Assembly (NCBI RefSeq): GCF_019083995.1
Contig: NZ_JAHRCU010000021.1
Coordinates: forward strand, 23,943 to 87,942
Direction: 5' to 3'
Length of the DNA stretch: 64,000 nt
From: Roseococcus sp. SDR
GTDB lineage: Bacteria; Pseudomonadota; Alphaproteobacteria; Acetobacterales; Acetobacteraceae
This document shows positions 1 through 8,791 of the stretch, one piece after another (within the stretch, counting starts at the first letter, position 1; every line of letters begins with the position of its first letter). The translations under genes and the position numbers were made by a program. The notes under the pieces are model-generated. The model saw only the letters and a list, made by a program, of their open reading frames with translations, had not been told where the DNA came from and did no database searches.

Positions 1-153
1 CCCTGGGCGATGCCGCCCGGCTGCGCCTTCGCGCCGCGCTGCCCGCGCCGTGACGCAGGCTGCGACTTCGCGCCACCCGCGCCGCGCTCCGTCGGTCCCG
101 CGCATCGCGCCGCCTGCCTCCATCCCGCCCGCGCCGAGGCCTGCCTCGCATGA
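1..153 (+). CDS. Oligopeptide/dipeptide ABC transporter ATPase, C-terminal end (OppD-like), partial
   Basis: Only the last 50 codons are in the window, open from base 1. They carry the Cys-rich tail typical of Opp/Dpp ATPases (P-P-G-C-A-F-A-P-R-C-P, then further Cys in CDF and ACL). The same tail recurs at the end of the next gene, supporting a D/F pair of nucleotide-binding subunits. The stop overlaps the next start as ATGA. Substrate cannot be read from this fragment. Confidence 0.8.
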   Translation, partial: PWAMPPGCAFAPRCPRRDAGCDFAPPAPRSVGPAHRAACLHPARAEACLA

Positions 154-1115
154 GCGCGCTGCTGGAGGCGCGCGGCCTGGTGCGGCGCTACAGGATGCGG
201 CGCGGATTGTTCGGCGCGCCGGTCGCATTGCGCGCGGTGGATGGCGTCTCGCTCGCGCTGGCGCCCGGGCGCACGCTGGGCCTGGTGGGCGAAAGCGGCT
301 GCGGCAAATCCACCACCGGCCGCCTGGTGCTGGGGCTGGAGGCGCCCGATGACGGCGCCGTCCTGGTCGAGGGCCGACCCATGCCCCCGCCGGCCAGCGC
401 CGAATGGCGCCGGCTCCGCGCCCGGATGCAGATGGTTTTCCAGGACCCGCTGGGCGCGCTGGACCGCCGCCTGACCATCGGCGCCCAGGTGGCGGAGCCG
501 CTGGTGATCCATGGCCTCGACCCCGCGCGCATGCCGGCGCTGCTGGCCGGCGTCGGCCTGCGGCCGGACCAGGCGGCGCGCTATCCGCATGAACTCTCGG
601 GCGGCCAGCGCCAGCGCGCCGTGATCGCGCGCGCGCTGGCGACCGACCCGTCGCTGCTGGTGTGCGACGAACCGATTTCGGCGCTCGACGTCTCGATCCA
701 GGCGCAGGTGATGAACCTGCTTCAGGATGTGCAGGAGCGCCTCGGCCTCGCCATGCTCTTCATCAGCCATGATCTGCGCGCGGTGCGCCAGGTCAGCCAT
801 CGCGTCGCCGTCATGTATCTCGGCCGCATCGTGGAGGAAGGCGAGCCCGATGCGGTCTTCGCGACGCCGGCGCATCCCTACACCCGGGCGCTGGTCTCCG
901 CGATTCCGCGGCGTGGGCGCGCGGGCGCGCGGATCGTGCTGAAGGGCGATCCGCCCAACCCTGCGGCGCGGCCCACGGGCTGCGCCTTCCATCCGCGCTG
1001 CGCCCATGCCGTCGCGCGCTGCAGCGCCGAGGCGCCGGTGCTGGCGCCCCGCGCCATGGATGGGCGCATCGTCGCCTGCCACCTGGCGGAAGCGCCGCTG
1101 GCGGAGGCCGCCTGA
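150..1115 (+). CDS. Oligopeptide/dipeptide ABC transporter ATPase (OppF/DppF-like)
   Basis: 321 residues, full length for the family. It is the cytoplasmic ATPase that powers import with the two permeases encoded next. Walker A is GESGCGKST, the ABC signature is LSGGQRQR and Walker B is LLVCDEP followed by SALDVSIQAQ. The C-terminal Opp tail (P-P-N-P then GCAFHPRC) is present. It overlaps the preceding ATPase by 4 bases and the following permease by one (TGATG), so the set is one translationally coupled operon. Family assignment is firm; substrate (peptide, nickel, or another small solute) is not fixed by the sequence. Confidence 0.93.
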   Translation: MSALLEARGLVRRYRMRRGLFGAPVALRAVDGVSLALAPGRTLGLVGESGCGKSTTGRLVLGLEAPDDGAVLVEGRPMPPPASAEWRRLRARMQMVFQDPLGALDRRLTIGAQVAEPLVIHGLDPARMPALLAGVGLRPDQAARYPHELSGGQRQRAVIARALATDPSLLVCDEPISALDVSIQAQVMNLLQDVQERLGLAMLFISHDLRAVRQVSHRVAVMYLGRIVEEGEPDAVFATPAHPYTRALVSAIPRRGRAGARIVLKGDPPNPAARPTGCAFHPRCAHAVARCSAEAPVLAPRAMDGRIVACHLAEAPLAEAA

Positions 1116-2041
1116 TGCTGCGCTTCTTCACCATCCGGCTGCTGCGCGCGGCGGTCACGCTCACCATGGTTGTCACCTTCGCCTTCCTCGTGCTCATCGC
1201 CTCAGGCGATCCGGCCGACATCATCATGGGCAGCGACGCGCCGCCCGAGGCGATCGAGGCCTTCCGCCAGGCCTGGGGCCTCGATCGGCCGATCTGGGTG
1301 CAGTACCTCTCCTATTTCAGCGCCATCCTCTCGGGCGATCTCGGCCGCTCCATGCGCGACGGGCGGGACGCCATCGTGCTGGTGGCCGAGCGCATCCCGG
1401 CCACGCTGGCGCTCACCCTGCCGGCGCTGGCGCTGAAGCTGGCCCTTGGCATCCCGGCCGGCATCTACGCGGCGCTGCACCGCAACTCCATGGCGGACCG
1501 TGCCGTGATGGTGCTGGCGGTGGCGGGCTTCACCATCCCCTCCTTCGTGCTCGGGCTGCTGCTGGTGCTGGTCTTCGCCGTGCAGCTCGGCTGGCTGCCC
1601 TCTGGCGGGCAGGAGAGCTGGCGGCATGCCATCCTGCCGGTCATCACGCTCGGCATCGGGGGGGCGGCGGTGCTGGCGCGCTTCACCCGCAGCGCCATGC
1701 TGGAGGTGCTGGGCCAGCCCTATATCCGCACCGCGAGCGCCAAGGGCGTGGCCTGGCGCGCCGTGGTGTCGCATCACGCGCTGCCCAATGCGGCGATCCC
1801 GACGGTCACCATCATCGGCTTCATGGTGGGCTCGCTGCTCGCCGGCGCGGTGGTGGTGGAGAGCGTCTTCTCCTGGCCCGGCGTGGGGCGCCTGCTGGTG
1901 ACGGCGGTGGCGAACCGTGACCTCGCCGTCGTGCAATGCATCCTGCTGCTGGTGGCGGCCACCATGATCACGGCGAACCTGGTGGTGGACCTGCTCTATG
2001 GCCTGCTGGATCCGCGGCTGCGAAGCGGGAAGGAGGGCTGA
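1115..2041 (+). CDS. Opp/Dpp-type ABC transporter permease (DppB-like)
   Basis: 308 residues with an N-terminal transmembrane segment followed by the usual binding-protein-dependent permease core of about five more segments. The hydrophobic start (LRFFTIRLLRAAVTLTMVV) and the loop with GLDRPIWVQY are classic for DppB/OppB. The EAA-type loop is around YIRTASAKGVAWRAVVSHHALPNA. The start codon overlaps the stop of the ATPase gene. It forms the membrane channel with the DppC-like permease encoded next. Confidence 0.93.
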   Translation: MLRFFTIRLLRAAVTLTMVVTFAFLVLIASGDPADIIMGSDAPPEAIEAFRQAWGLDRPIWVQYLSYFSAILSGDLGRSMRDGRDAIVLVAERIPATLALTLPALALKLALGIPAGIYAALHRNSMADRAVMVLAVAGFTIPSFVLGLLLVLVFAVQLGWLPSGGQESWRHAILPVITLGIGGAAVLARFTRSAMLEVLGQPYIRTASAKGVAWRAVVSHHALPNAAIPTVTIIGFMVGSLLAGAVVVESVFSWPGVGRLLVTAVANRDLAVVQCILLLVAATMITANLVVDLLYGLLDPRLRSGKEG

Positions 2042-2042
2042 G

Positions 2043-2918
2043 ATGCCGGAAGCGCCGCTCCCTGTCCTCACCGCCGCGCCGCCCCGTCCGGCGCGCGCGC
2101 TGCCGCCGCCGCTCGTGCTCTTCGGGCTCGGCTGGCTCGCGCTCATGCTGGCCGTCGCGCTGCTCGGCGACGTGATCAGCCCCTATCCCTACACGCAGCT
2201 CGACCTGCGCAACCGGCTCTCGCCGCCGGTGGGCTTCGGCGGCGGCTGGCTGCATCCGCTGGGCACGGACGAGCTGGGGCGGGATGTGCTCTCGCGCCTC
2301 ATCGCCTCCATCCGCACCAGCCTCGTCATCGCCTTCGGCGCGACCATCGTGGGCGCCGTGCTCGGCACGACGCTCGGCTTCCTGGCCGCGCATTTCCGCG
2401 GGCTGGTGGAGCAGGCGGTGATGGCGCTGGTGGATTTCTCGGCCTCCATCCCCTTCCTGATCCTGGCGCTGGCGGTGCTGGCCTTCCTCGGCAATTCGAT
2501 GGGGCTCTTCGTGCTGCTGCTCGGACTGCATGCCTGGGAGCGCTACGCTCGGATCGCGCGGGGGCTGGCACTTTCGGCCAGCGCGCAGGGCTATGCGGGC
2601 GCGGTGCGGCAATTGGGCGCCTCGCCCTGGCGGGTCTATGGGCGGCACATCCTGCCCAACATCGCCTCCACGCTCATCGTCTCGATGACGCTGGCCTTCC
2701 CCGAGGTGATCCTGCTGGAGAGCGGGCTCTCCTTCCTCGGCCTCGGCGTGCAGCCGCCCGAGACCTCGCTCGGCAACATGGTGGGCTATGGGCGCGAATA
2801 CCTCACGCGCGCGCCCTGGATCCTGCTCGCGCCCGCCGTGGTGATCGTGCTGACGACGCTTTCGGTGTCGCTGATCGGCGATTGGCTGCGCGACCGCCTG
2901 GACCCCACGCTGCGTTGA
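2043..2918 (+). CDS. Opp/Dpp-type ABC transporter permease (DppC-like)
   Basis: 291 residues from the ATG directly after the DppB-like stop. An upstream in-frame ATG at 1998 lies inside dppB and was rejected. It has the DppC features: a Pro-rich cytoplasmic N-terminus, a first transmembrane helix, the extracytoplasmic loop HPLGTDELGRDVLSR, and an EAA loop near ARIARGLALSASAQGYAGAVRQLGAS. It partners the preceding permease. The phosphodiesterase gene follows after about 10 bases, so they are probably co-transcribed. Confidence 0.92.
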   Translation: MPEAPLPVLTAAPPRPARALPPPLVLFGLGWLALMLAVALLGDVISPYPYTQLDLRNRLSPPVGFGGGWLHPLGTDELGRDVLSRLIASIRTSLVIAFGATIVGAVLGTTLGFLAAHFRGLVEQAVMALVDFSASIPFLILALAVLAFLGNSMGLFVLLLGLHAWERYARIARGLALSASAQGYAGAVRQLGASPWRVYGRHILPNIASTLIVSMTLAFPEVILLESGLSFLGLGVQPPETSLGNMVGYGREYLTRAPWILLAPAVVIVLTTLSVSLIGDWLRDRLDPTLR

Positions 2919-2928
2919 GGAGATGACA

Positions 2929-4353
2929 ATGACCCGCTTCGTGATGTTGGCCCTGGACGGGCTGCGGCCCGACATGGTGACGCCCGCCCTCACGCCCCAC
3001 CTCTGCGCTTTGGCGGCGGCGGGCACGCGCTTCGCGAATGCGCGCAGCGTCTTCCCCTCGGAGACGCGGGTGGCGACGCCCTCGCTCATCACCGGATGCC
3101 GGCCGGGCGGGCATGGTATGGTGGCCAACACATTGTTCGATGCGGCGGCGGCCCCCGACCGCCTGTTGCGGACCAAGCTGGTCGCCGATGTGGCGGCGAT
3201 GGCGCAGGGCCGCGAGACGCCGTTGCAGCGGCCTTCCCTGGCCGAACGCCTCGCGCCGCACGGCAGGAGCTTCGCCCTGGTCAGCGCGGGCACGGCCGGC
3301 GCCGCGCGGCTGCTGCACCCCGCGGCCGAACGGCTCGGCGCCTTCCGCTGGAATGTCGAGGATGAAGATGGCGCCACGGCGGCCGAGGTGCGCGCCGCGC
3401 TCGGCGCCACGCCGCCGCATGGCATGCCCAACACCGCGCGCGTCGAATTCGCCGGGCGTGTCCTGCTGGAGCATGTGCTGCCGCACCATGCGCCCGATGT
3501 CGCGCTGCTCTGGCTCTCGGAACCGGATGTGGCCTTCCACTGGGCCGGCCTGGGCGCTGCGGAGACGCTGGCCGCGCTGCGCGCCGCGGACGCCGTGCTG
3601 GGCCGCGTGATGGATTGGCGCGATGCGCAGCCCGATGCGGCCGAGATCGGGATCATCGTGCTTTCGGATCACGGGCATGTGACGGGGACGCGCAAACTCA
3701 GCCTGCGCGACGAGCTGGTGAAGGCCGGCTTCCGCGCCGGCACCGGCATGGGGCCGGATGTGGATGTGGTGGTGGCGCCGGCCGCGGCCCCTGGCCTCTG
3801 GCTGCGCGATCCCGCCCTGGCGCCGCAGATCGCGGAGTTCCTGGCGCGGCAGGATTGGGCGGGGCCGTTGCTGGCGCGCGATCCCGGCATTCTCCCGGCC
3901 GGCCACGCCTTCCCGCTGGCCGCTCTGGGCAGCGCGCATGCCCGCAGCGCCGACCTCGTCGCCACCTTCGCCGGCACCGAGACGGCGGATGCCTGGGGCC
4001 TGCCCGGCACCGCGCCCTTCGACGCGCCCGACGTGCCGGAGGGCGGGGGCATGCATGGCGGGCTGCACCGCGCGGAGCTCGCGACCGTGCTGGTCATGCA
4101 AGGCGGACCCTTCCGCCGGCGTGCCGTGGCCGAGGAGCCGGCCGACCTGACGGATATCGTGCCGACCCTCCTGCACGCGCTGGGATTGCCGGGGGAGGGG
4201 ATGGAAGGGCGCCCGCTGCGTGCCGCTTTCGACGCGGCGCTTGATGCGCCGCCCTTGCCGCTGGTCCTGCCGCTGCGGGGCGGCTTCGCGCTGGAGGCGA
4301 TGCGGGCCACGCCTGATGGCCGGCTCTATCCGACCGCGCTGCGCCGCGCATGA
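2929..4353 (+). CDS. Alkaline phosphatase superfamily protein (nucleotide pyrophosphatase/phosphodiesterase-like)
   Basis: 474 residues from ATG 2929, chosen over ATG 2923 because a GGAG at 2918-2921 is then correctly spaced. Family landmarks are a metal-binding Asp in LALDGLRPD near the N-terminus, a Thr nucleophile in FPSETRV near residue 46, and the second metal set at LSDHGH. These fit hydrolysis of phosphomono- or diesters by the type I phosphodiesterase/NPP group. No clear signal peptide is seen, so a cytoplasmic location after substrate import is plausible. It is the last gene of the Opp-like operon and sits just before the phosphite operon, suggesting that imported organophosphate or phosphonate compounds are processed. 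Exact substrate unknown. Confidence 0.8.
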   Translation: MTRFVMLALDGLRPDMVTPALTPHLCALAAAGTRFANARSVFPSETRVATPSLITGCRPGGHGMVANTLFDAAAAPDRLLRTKLVADVAAMAQGRETPLQRPSLAERLAPHGRSFALVSAGTAGAARLLHPAAERLGAFRWNVEDEDGATAAEVRAALGATPPHGMPNTARVEFAGRVLLEHVLPHHAPDVALLWLSEPDVAFHWAGLGAAETLAALRAADAVLGRVMDWRDAQPDAAEIGIIVLSDHGHVTGTRKLSLRDELVKAGFRAGTGMGPDVDVVVAPAAAPGLWLRDPALAPQIAEFLARQDWAGPLLARDPGILPAGHAFPLAALGSAHARSADLVATFAGTETADAWGLPGTAPFDAPDVPEGGGMHGGLHRAELATVLVMQGGPFRRRAVAEEPADLTDIVPTLLHALGLPGEGMEGRPLRAAFDAALDAPPLPLVLPLRGGFALEAMRATPDGRLYPTALRRA

Positions 4354-4383
4354 CAAGGCGCGCGCCCCCCCGTCTCCGCAGGA

Positions 4384-4412
4384 TCGTCACCTCGGTGTCA
4401 CTGCCGTGTCAC
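4384..4412 (+). promoter_or_regulatory. Pho box (three 7-bp repeats, 11-bp period) upstream of ptxA
   Basis: Three direct 7-mers, TCGTCAC, GTGTCAC and GTGTCAC, begin at 4384, 4395 and 4406, separated by exactly 4 bases. This is the spacing of PhoB-binding sites (consensus CTGTCAT repeats, 11-bp period). The array ends 26 bases before the ptxA ATG, in the gap after the phosphodiesterase gene. It indicates that the phosphite operon has its own phosphate-starvation promoter. Match is by eye, not scored. Confidence 0.75.
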
Positions 4413-4438
4413 GCGGCGCTGCTAGGCGCGCCGCTCGC

Positions 4439-5212
4439 ATGAGCGGGACCTGCATGATGATTCGGACCGAGGCCCTGGGCGTCACCTACCCCAATGGCAC
4501 CATGGCGCTGGCGCCCACCAGCCTCGACATCGCCGAGGGGCGGTTCACCGTGCTGCTCGGCCCCTCGGGCGCGGGCAAGTCCACGCTGCTGCGTTGCCTG
4601 AACGGCCTGGTCCGGCCCAGCGAGGGCCGCATCCTGGTGGCGGGCGAACCCCTTGCGGGCAGCGCCGCCTGGCGCGCGCATCGCCGCGCCACGGGCATGG
4701 TTTTCCAGCAGCACCAGCTGATCGGCCGCGTCAGCGTGCTGGGCAATGTGCTGACCGGCCGGCTGGGCTATCACTCGTCGCTCCGCACGCTCTGGCCCTT
4801 CGCCCGCGCCGAGAAGCGCCGCGCGCTGGAGGCGCTGGAGCGCGTCGGCCTGCTGGACAAGGCGCTGGCCCGTGCCGACCAGCTCTCCGGCGGGCAGCAG
4901 CAGCGCGTGGGCATCGCGCGCGCGCTGGTGCAGCAGCCCCGCCTGATGCTGGCCGATGAGCCGGTCGCGAGCCTCGACCCCGCGACCGCGGAGCGCGTGA
5001 TGCGCCTCCTGCACGAGATCTGCACCAGCGACGGGCTGACCGCCGTCGTCTCGCTGCACCAGGTGGATCTCGCGCGGAAGTTCGGCGAGCGGATCATCGG
5101 CCTCGCGCGCGGGCAGGTCGTCTTCGACGGCACCGCGGCGATGCTCGATGCCGCGGCCATTTCCCGGATCTACGGCACACCCGTCACCATCCCTGAGAAG
5201 GAGTTCGCCTGA
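4439..5212 (+). CDS. ptxA: Phosphite/phosphonate ABC transporter ATPase (PtxA/PhnC)
   Basis: 257 residues from ATG 4439; an ATG at 4454 is a credible alternative. Walker A is GPSGAGKST, the signature LSGGQQQR, Walker B LMLADEP, and the switch His sits in VVSLHQVDLA. The LRTLWPF/EKRRALEALERVGL stretch is typical of PhnC. It energises import with the PtxB binding protein and PtxC permease encoded next. The operon ends in a phosphite dehydrogenase, so phosphite is the likely main substrate rather than phosphonates. It lies directly behind a Pho box. Confidence 0.92.
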   Translation: MSGTCMMIRTEALGVTYPNGTMALAPTSLDIAEGRFTVLLGPSGAGKSTLLRCLNGLVRPSEGRILVAGEPLAGSAAWRAHRRATGMVFQQHQLIGRVSVLGNVLTGRLGYHSSLRTLWPFARAEKRRALEALERVGLLDKALARADQLSGGQQQRVGIARALVQQPRLMLADEPVASLDPATAERVMRLLHEICTSDGLTAVVSLHQVDLARKFGERIIGLARGQVVFDGTAAMLDAAAISRIYGTPVTIPEKEFA

Positions 5213-6078
5213 TGCTTGCACGTCGCACCCTTGCCGCCGCAGCGCTGCTGCCGCTGGCCACGCCCGCGCTTGCTCAGGGCGCTGATCCCCGCCGGCTGCG
5301 CGTGGCCCTCCTGCCGGATGAGAACGCCTCGACCATCATCCAGAACGCGCAGCCGCTGCGCGCCCATCTGGAGCGCAGCCTCTCGCGGCAGATCGAGCTG
5401 GTGGTGACGACCGATTATTCCTCGATGATCGAGGCGATGCGCTTCGGCCGCATCGAGATCGCCTATTTCGGCCCTTTCTCCTACGTCCTCGCCAAGTCGC
5501 GCGCGCCGGGCATCGAGCCCTTCGCGGTGGGCATCGAGCGCGGCTCGCCCACCTACAACTCGGTCGTGATCGCGCAGGCGGGCGGGCCGGTGCGGGCGCT
5601 CGAGGACATCCGGGGCCGGCCCTTCGGATTTGGCGACCAGGCCAGCACCTCGGCGCATCTGGTGCCGCGCGCGATGATCCTCCAGCGCACCGGCCTGGTG
5701 GGGAACCGCGATTTCCGCGTGGTGCATCTCGGCACGCATGATGGCGTGGCCCGCGCCGTGCAGAATGGCCAGGTTCCGGCCGGCGCGCTCTCCAAGTCCA
5801 TCCTCGACACGCTGGTCCGCCGCGGCGTGGTGGATGCGGCCCGGCTGCAGGAGATCGCGCTCTCCGATCCGATCCCGAACTATCCGATGGTGATGCAGGG
5901 CAACCTCGCCGAGCCGCTCAAGGCCGCGATCCGCACTGCCTTCCTGGAGCTGCGCGAGCCCGAGGTGCTGCGCGCCTTCCGCGTCGAGGGTTTCGCGCCC
6001 ACGACGGATGAGGCCTACAACATCCTGCGCGAGACGGCGCGGCTGCTGGAGATGGACCTGAACGCGGTGCGCGGATGA
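5212..6078 (+). CDS. ptxB: Phosphite/phosphonate ABC transporter substrate-binding protein (PtxB/PhnD)
   Basis: 288 residues with an N-terminal signal peptide (LARRTLAAAALLPLATPALA, cleavage after AQG-like context), so periplasmic. The family blocks are LRVALLPDENAS, the TTDYSSMIEAMRFGRIEIAYFGPFSY ligand region (around residues 63-90) and the later GDQASTSAHLVPR segment. PhnD/PtxB proteins bind phosphonates or phosphite through Tyr, Ser and Thr in these loops. ATG overlaps the PtxA stop (TGATG). The context with PtxD favours phosphite. Confidence 0.93.
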   Translation: MLARRTLAAAALLPLATPALAQGADPRRLRVALLPDENASTIIQNAQPLRAHLERSLSRQIELVVTTDYSSMIEAMRFGRIEIAYFGPFSYVLAKSRAPGIEPFAVGIERGSPTYNSVVIAQAGGPVRALEDIRGRPFGFGDQASTSAHLVPRAMILQRTGLVGNRDFRVVHLGTHDGVARAVQNGQVPAGALSKSILDTLVRRGVVDAARLQEIALSDPIPNYPMVMQGNLAEPLKAAIRTAFLELREPEVLRAFRVEGFAPTTDEAYNILRETARLLEMDLNAVRG

Positions 6079-6872
6079 GCCCCACCCAGGACGGCATCCT
6101 GCGGGAGGATGGCGCGGCGCTGCGCCGCGGCACGCTGGCGGTGCTGGCGCTGCTCGCGCTCTGCGCCGCGGCCCTTGCACTCACCGGCTTTTTCGATGCG
6201 CAGCGTTTCGCGGACGGCCTGCCCGCGCTCGCCCAGCTCGCCGACGAGATGGTCCCGCCGGATTTCACCCGCTGGCGGGCCTGGGTGCGGCCCCTGCTCG
6301 ATACGCTCGCCATGTCCGTCGCGGGCACGGCGCTGGCCGTCGTGCTTTCGCTGCCGATCGCCCTGCTGGCGGCGCCCAATGTCTCGCCGCATCCGCTGCT
6401 GCTGGGCGCGGCGCGCACGCTGCTCTCGTTCCTGCGATCGGTGCCCGAGATCATCATGGGCATCATCTTCGTCGCGGCCGTGGGCTTCGGCGCGCTGCCG
6501 GGCGTGCTCGCGCTCGCGCTGCATTCGGTGGGGATGGTCGGCAAGTTCTATGCCGAGGCGATCGAACACGCCGATCCGCGCCCGATCGAGGCCGCGCGTG
6601 CGGCCGGCGCGTCGCCGGCGCAGGTGGTGACGCATGCGGTGCTGCCCCAGGTGCTGCCGCAACTGGCCGATGTGACCATCTATCGCTGGGAGTATCACTT
6701 CCGCGCCTCCGCCGTGCTCGGCATCGTGGGGGCGGGTGGCATCGGCTTCGAGCTGATCGCGGCCCTGCGGCTGATCGACTACGCGCAGGTCTCGGCCATC
6801 CTGCTCTGCATCCTCGCCTGCGTCGTGGTTGTGGACGCACTGGGCTCGGCGCTGCGCCGACGCCTCAAATGA
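6075..6872 (+). CDS. ptxC: Phosphite/phosphonate ABC transporter permease (PtxC/PhnE)
   Basis: 265 residues with about six transmembrane segments. The EAA loop is EHADPRPIEAARAAGASPAQVV, and the LRSVPEIIMGIIFVAAVGFGALPGVLALALHS block is characteristic of PhnE. Only one permease is encoded, as in ptxABCD operons where it homodimerises. Its start overlaps ptxB by 4 bases and its stop overlaps ptxD by 4 bases. Confidence 0.92.
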   Translation: MSPTQDGILREDGAALRRGTLAVLALLALCAAALALTGFFDAQRFADGLPALAQLADEMVPPDFTRWRAWVRPLLDTLAMSVAGTALAVVLSLPIALLAAPNVSPHPLLLGAARTLLSFLRSVPEIIMGIIFVAAVGFGALPGVLALALHSVGMVGKFYAEAIEHADPRPIEAARAAGASPAQVVTHAVLPQVLPQLADVTIYRWEYHFRASAVLGIVGAGGIGFELIAALRLIDYAQVSAILLCILACVVVVDALGSALRRRLK

Positions 6873-7825
6873 GCGCGCGCATCCTCTGCACCGCGCGCAT
6901 TTTCCCCGAGACCGCGGCCCTGCTGGCGCCGGTGGGAGGGGTCGCGCATCCCGCGGGCGCCGCGCCCTGGCCGCGGGCCGAACTGCTGGCGCGGCTGCGT
7001 GAGGCGGAGGCGGTCATGGCCTTCATGACCGACCGGGTGGACGCGGCCTTCCTCGACGCCGCGCCCCGCCTGCGCGTCCTGGCCTGCGCGCTGAAGGGCT
7101 ATGACAACATCGATGTGTCCGCCTGCCAGGCGCGCGGCGTTGAGGTCTCCATCGTGCCGGATCTGCTCACTTCGCCGACGGCGGAGCTCGCGGTGGCACT
7201 GACACTCGGGCTGGCGCGGCACCTGCGTTCCGGCGATGCGGCGGTGCGCGCGGGGTTCGAGGGCTGGCGCCCGGAGCTCTACGGGCTGGGGTTGGATGGC
7301 GCGGTGGTCACGATCCTCGGGCTTGGCGCACTCGGCTCCGCCATAGCGGCGCGGCTTGCCCCCTTCGGCTGCATGCTGCGCGGCGTGGACAGCGCGCGCG
7401 AGGCGCCTGGCGTTGTGCGCCTGCCGATCGGCGCCGCCCTGCGGGAGGCCGATATCGTCATCGTGGCGCTGCCGCTCAACGCGCAGACGCGCGGCTTGAT
7501 CGGGGCGGAGATGCTGCGACTTCTGCCGCCCCATGCGCTGTTGGTGAATATCGGCCGTGGCTCCGTGGTGCGGGAGGCGGACGTGCTGGCCGCGCTGGAG
7601 GCTGGTCGCCTCGGCGGCTATGCGGCCGATGTCTTCGAAATGGAGGATTGGGCGCTGGAGGACCGACCCCGCGCCATTCCACCGGGCCTGCTCATGCATC
7701 CGGCGACGCTGTTCACCCCGCATCTCGGCTCGGCGACGTTGGCCGCGCGCCGCGCCATCGAGGCGCGCGCTGCCGCGAACATCCTGGATGTGCTGGATGG
7801 GCGGGCGGCGCGCGACCGGATCTGA
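6869..7825 (+). CDS. ptxD: Phosphite dehydrogenase (NAD-dependent, PtxD)
   Basis: 318 residues. It belongs to the D-2-hydroxyacid dehydrogenase family but carries the blocks particular to PtxD: MAFMTDRVDA, CALKGYDNIDV, VPDLLTSPTAELAV, GYAADVFEMEDWA, DRPRAIPP and LFTPHLGSA. Recalling the Pseudomonas stutzeri enzyme, the catalytic residues match at Lys76, Arg230, Glu259 and His285. The Rossmann motif is GLGALGSAIA, and Asp174 at the end of the second strand suggests NAD rather than NADP. It oxidises phosphite to phosphate in the cytoplasm, letting the cell use phosphite as a phosphorus source. The start overlaps ptxC. Confidence 0.93.
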   Translation: MSARILCTARIFPETAALLAPVGGVAHPAGAAPWPRAELLARLREAEAVMAFMTDRVDAAFLDAAPRLRVLACALKGYDNIDVSACQARGVEVSIVPDLLTSPTAELAVALTLGLARHLRSGDAAVRAGFEGWRPELYGLGLDGAVVTILGLGALGSAIAARLAPFGCMLRGVDSAREAPGVVRLPIGAALREADIVIVALPLNAQTRGLIGAEMLRLLPPHALLVNIGRGSVVREADVLAALEAGRLGGYAADVFEMEDWALEDRPRAIPPGLLMHPATLFTPHLGSATLAARRAIEARAAANILDVLDGRAARDRI

Positions 7826-7920
7826 GGACAGGGGGCGGGGCAGCTGTGACCTGCCTCCCGGATCCTGGGCCGCCCTGAGCTGGAAAATTCCAGTTTAGGA
7901 TTGGGCTTGGAGACGGAGGG

Positions 7921-8193
7921 ATGGCGATGAAGAAGTCGAAGTTCACGGATGCGCAGATCGCGTTCGTGTTGCGCCAGGCGGAGGAGGGGACGGCGATCCG
8001 GGAGGTCTGCCGCAAGGCGGGCGTCTCGGAGGTGACGTTCTATAACTGGCGCAAGAAGTACGGCGGGCTGATGCCCTCGGAGATGCGTCGGCTGAAGCAG
8101 CTCGAGGAGGAGAACGGCAAGCTGAAGAAGCTTGTGGCGGATCTCTCGCTGGATCGGGCGATGCTGCAGGACGTCCTGGCAAGAAAGCTCTGA
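7921..8193 (+). CDS. IS3-family transposase OrfA
   Basis: 90 residues, ATG 7921 (a second ATG at 7927 is equally usable). It has the OrfA helix-turn-helix (FTDAQIAFVLRQAEEGTAIREVCRKAGVSEVTFYNWRKKYGG) followed by the leucine-zipper-like tail EMRRLKQLEEENGKLKKLVADL. It ends as expected at VLARKL. This DNA-binding subunit looks intact, but its catalytic partner is broken, so the element should not transpose by itself. Confidence 0.88.
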   Translation: MAMKKSKFTDAQIAFVLRQAEEGTAIREVCRKAGVSEVTFYNWRKKYGGLMPSEMRRLKQLEEENGKLKKLVADLSLDRAMLQDVLARKL

Positions 8194-8791
8194 AGCCTGC
8201 GCGGCGACGCCAGTTGGTGAACGACGTCCGGGGTGCGTGGAAGGTCTCGATCCGTCGGGCCTGCGCGGTGACCGACGGCCACCGGAGCAGGCCAACGAGA
8301 CCTGGGCGATGGACTTCGTGCATGACCAGTTGGCGACGGGGCGGACGATCCGCGTGCCCACGATCGTGGACACGTTTACGCGCCATGCGCCGGCGATCGA
8401 GCCGCGGTTCGGCTACCGGGCGGGCGACGTCATCGACGTGCTCGAGCGCGTCGGGCGGGAGCATGGATTTCCGCAAGCGATCCGCGTCGACCAGGGCAGC
8501 GAGTTCGTGTCACGCGAACTGGATCTCTGGGCCTACCAACGCGGGGTAACGCTCGATTTCTCCCGACCGGGAAAGCCGACGGACAACGCGTTCATCGAAA
8601 GCCTGAACGGGAAGTTCCGGGCGGAGTGCCTGAATGCGCAATGGTTCATGAGCCTCGACGACGCGCGGGCGAAATGCGAGGCTTGGCGTAGAGACTACAA
8701 CGAGGTTCGTCCGCACAGCGGGATCGGCAACAAACCGCCGGCGAGCCTGGTGAAATCGGTCAGCGGCACACGGCCCACGCCCACCGAATAG
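8194..8791 (+). pseudogene. IS3-family transposase OrfB, internal deletion and frameshift
   Basis: The reading frame after orfA starts with the usual OrfB N-terminus (VNDVRGAWKVSIRRACAVT) but breaks near 8265-8300. The second half resumes in another frame at ETWAMDFVHDQL and runs to 8791. The DDE catalytic residues are all in this second part (DFVHDQ, VDQGSEF, FIESLNGKF), as are the RPHSGIG and PPASLV ends. About 90-100 codons between the two parts are missing. Non-functional. Confidence 0.85.
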
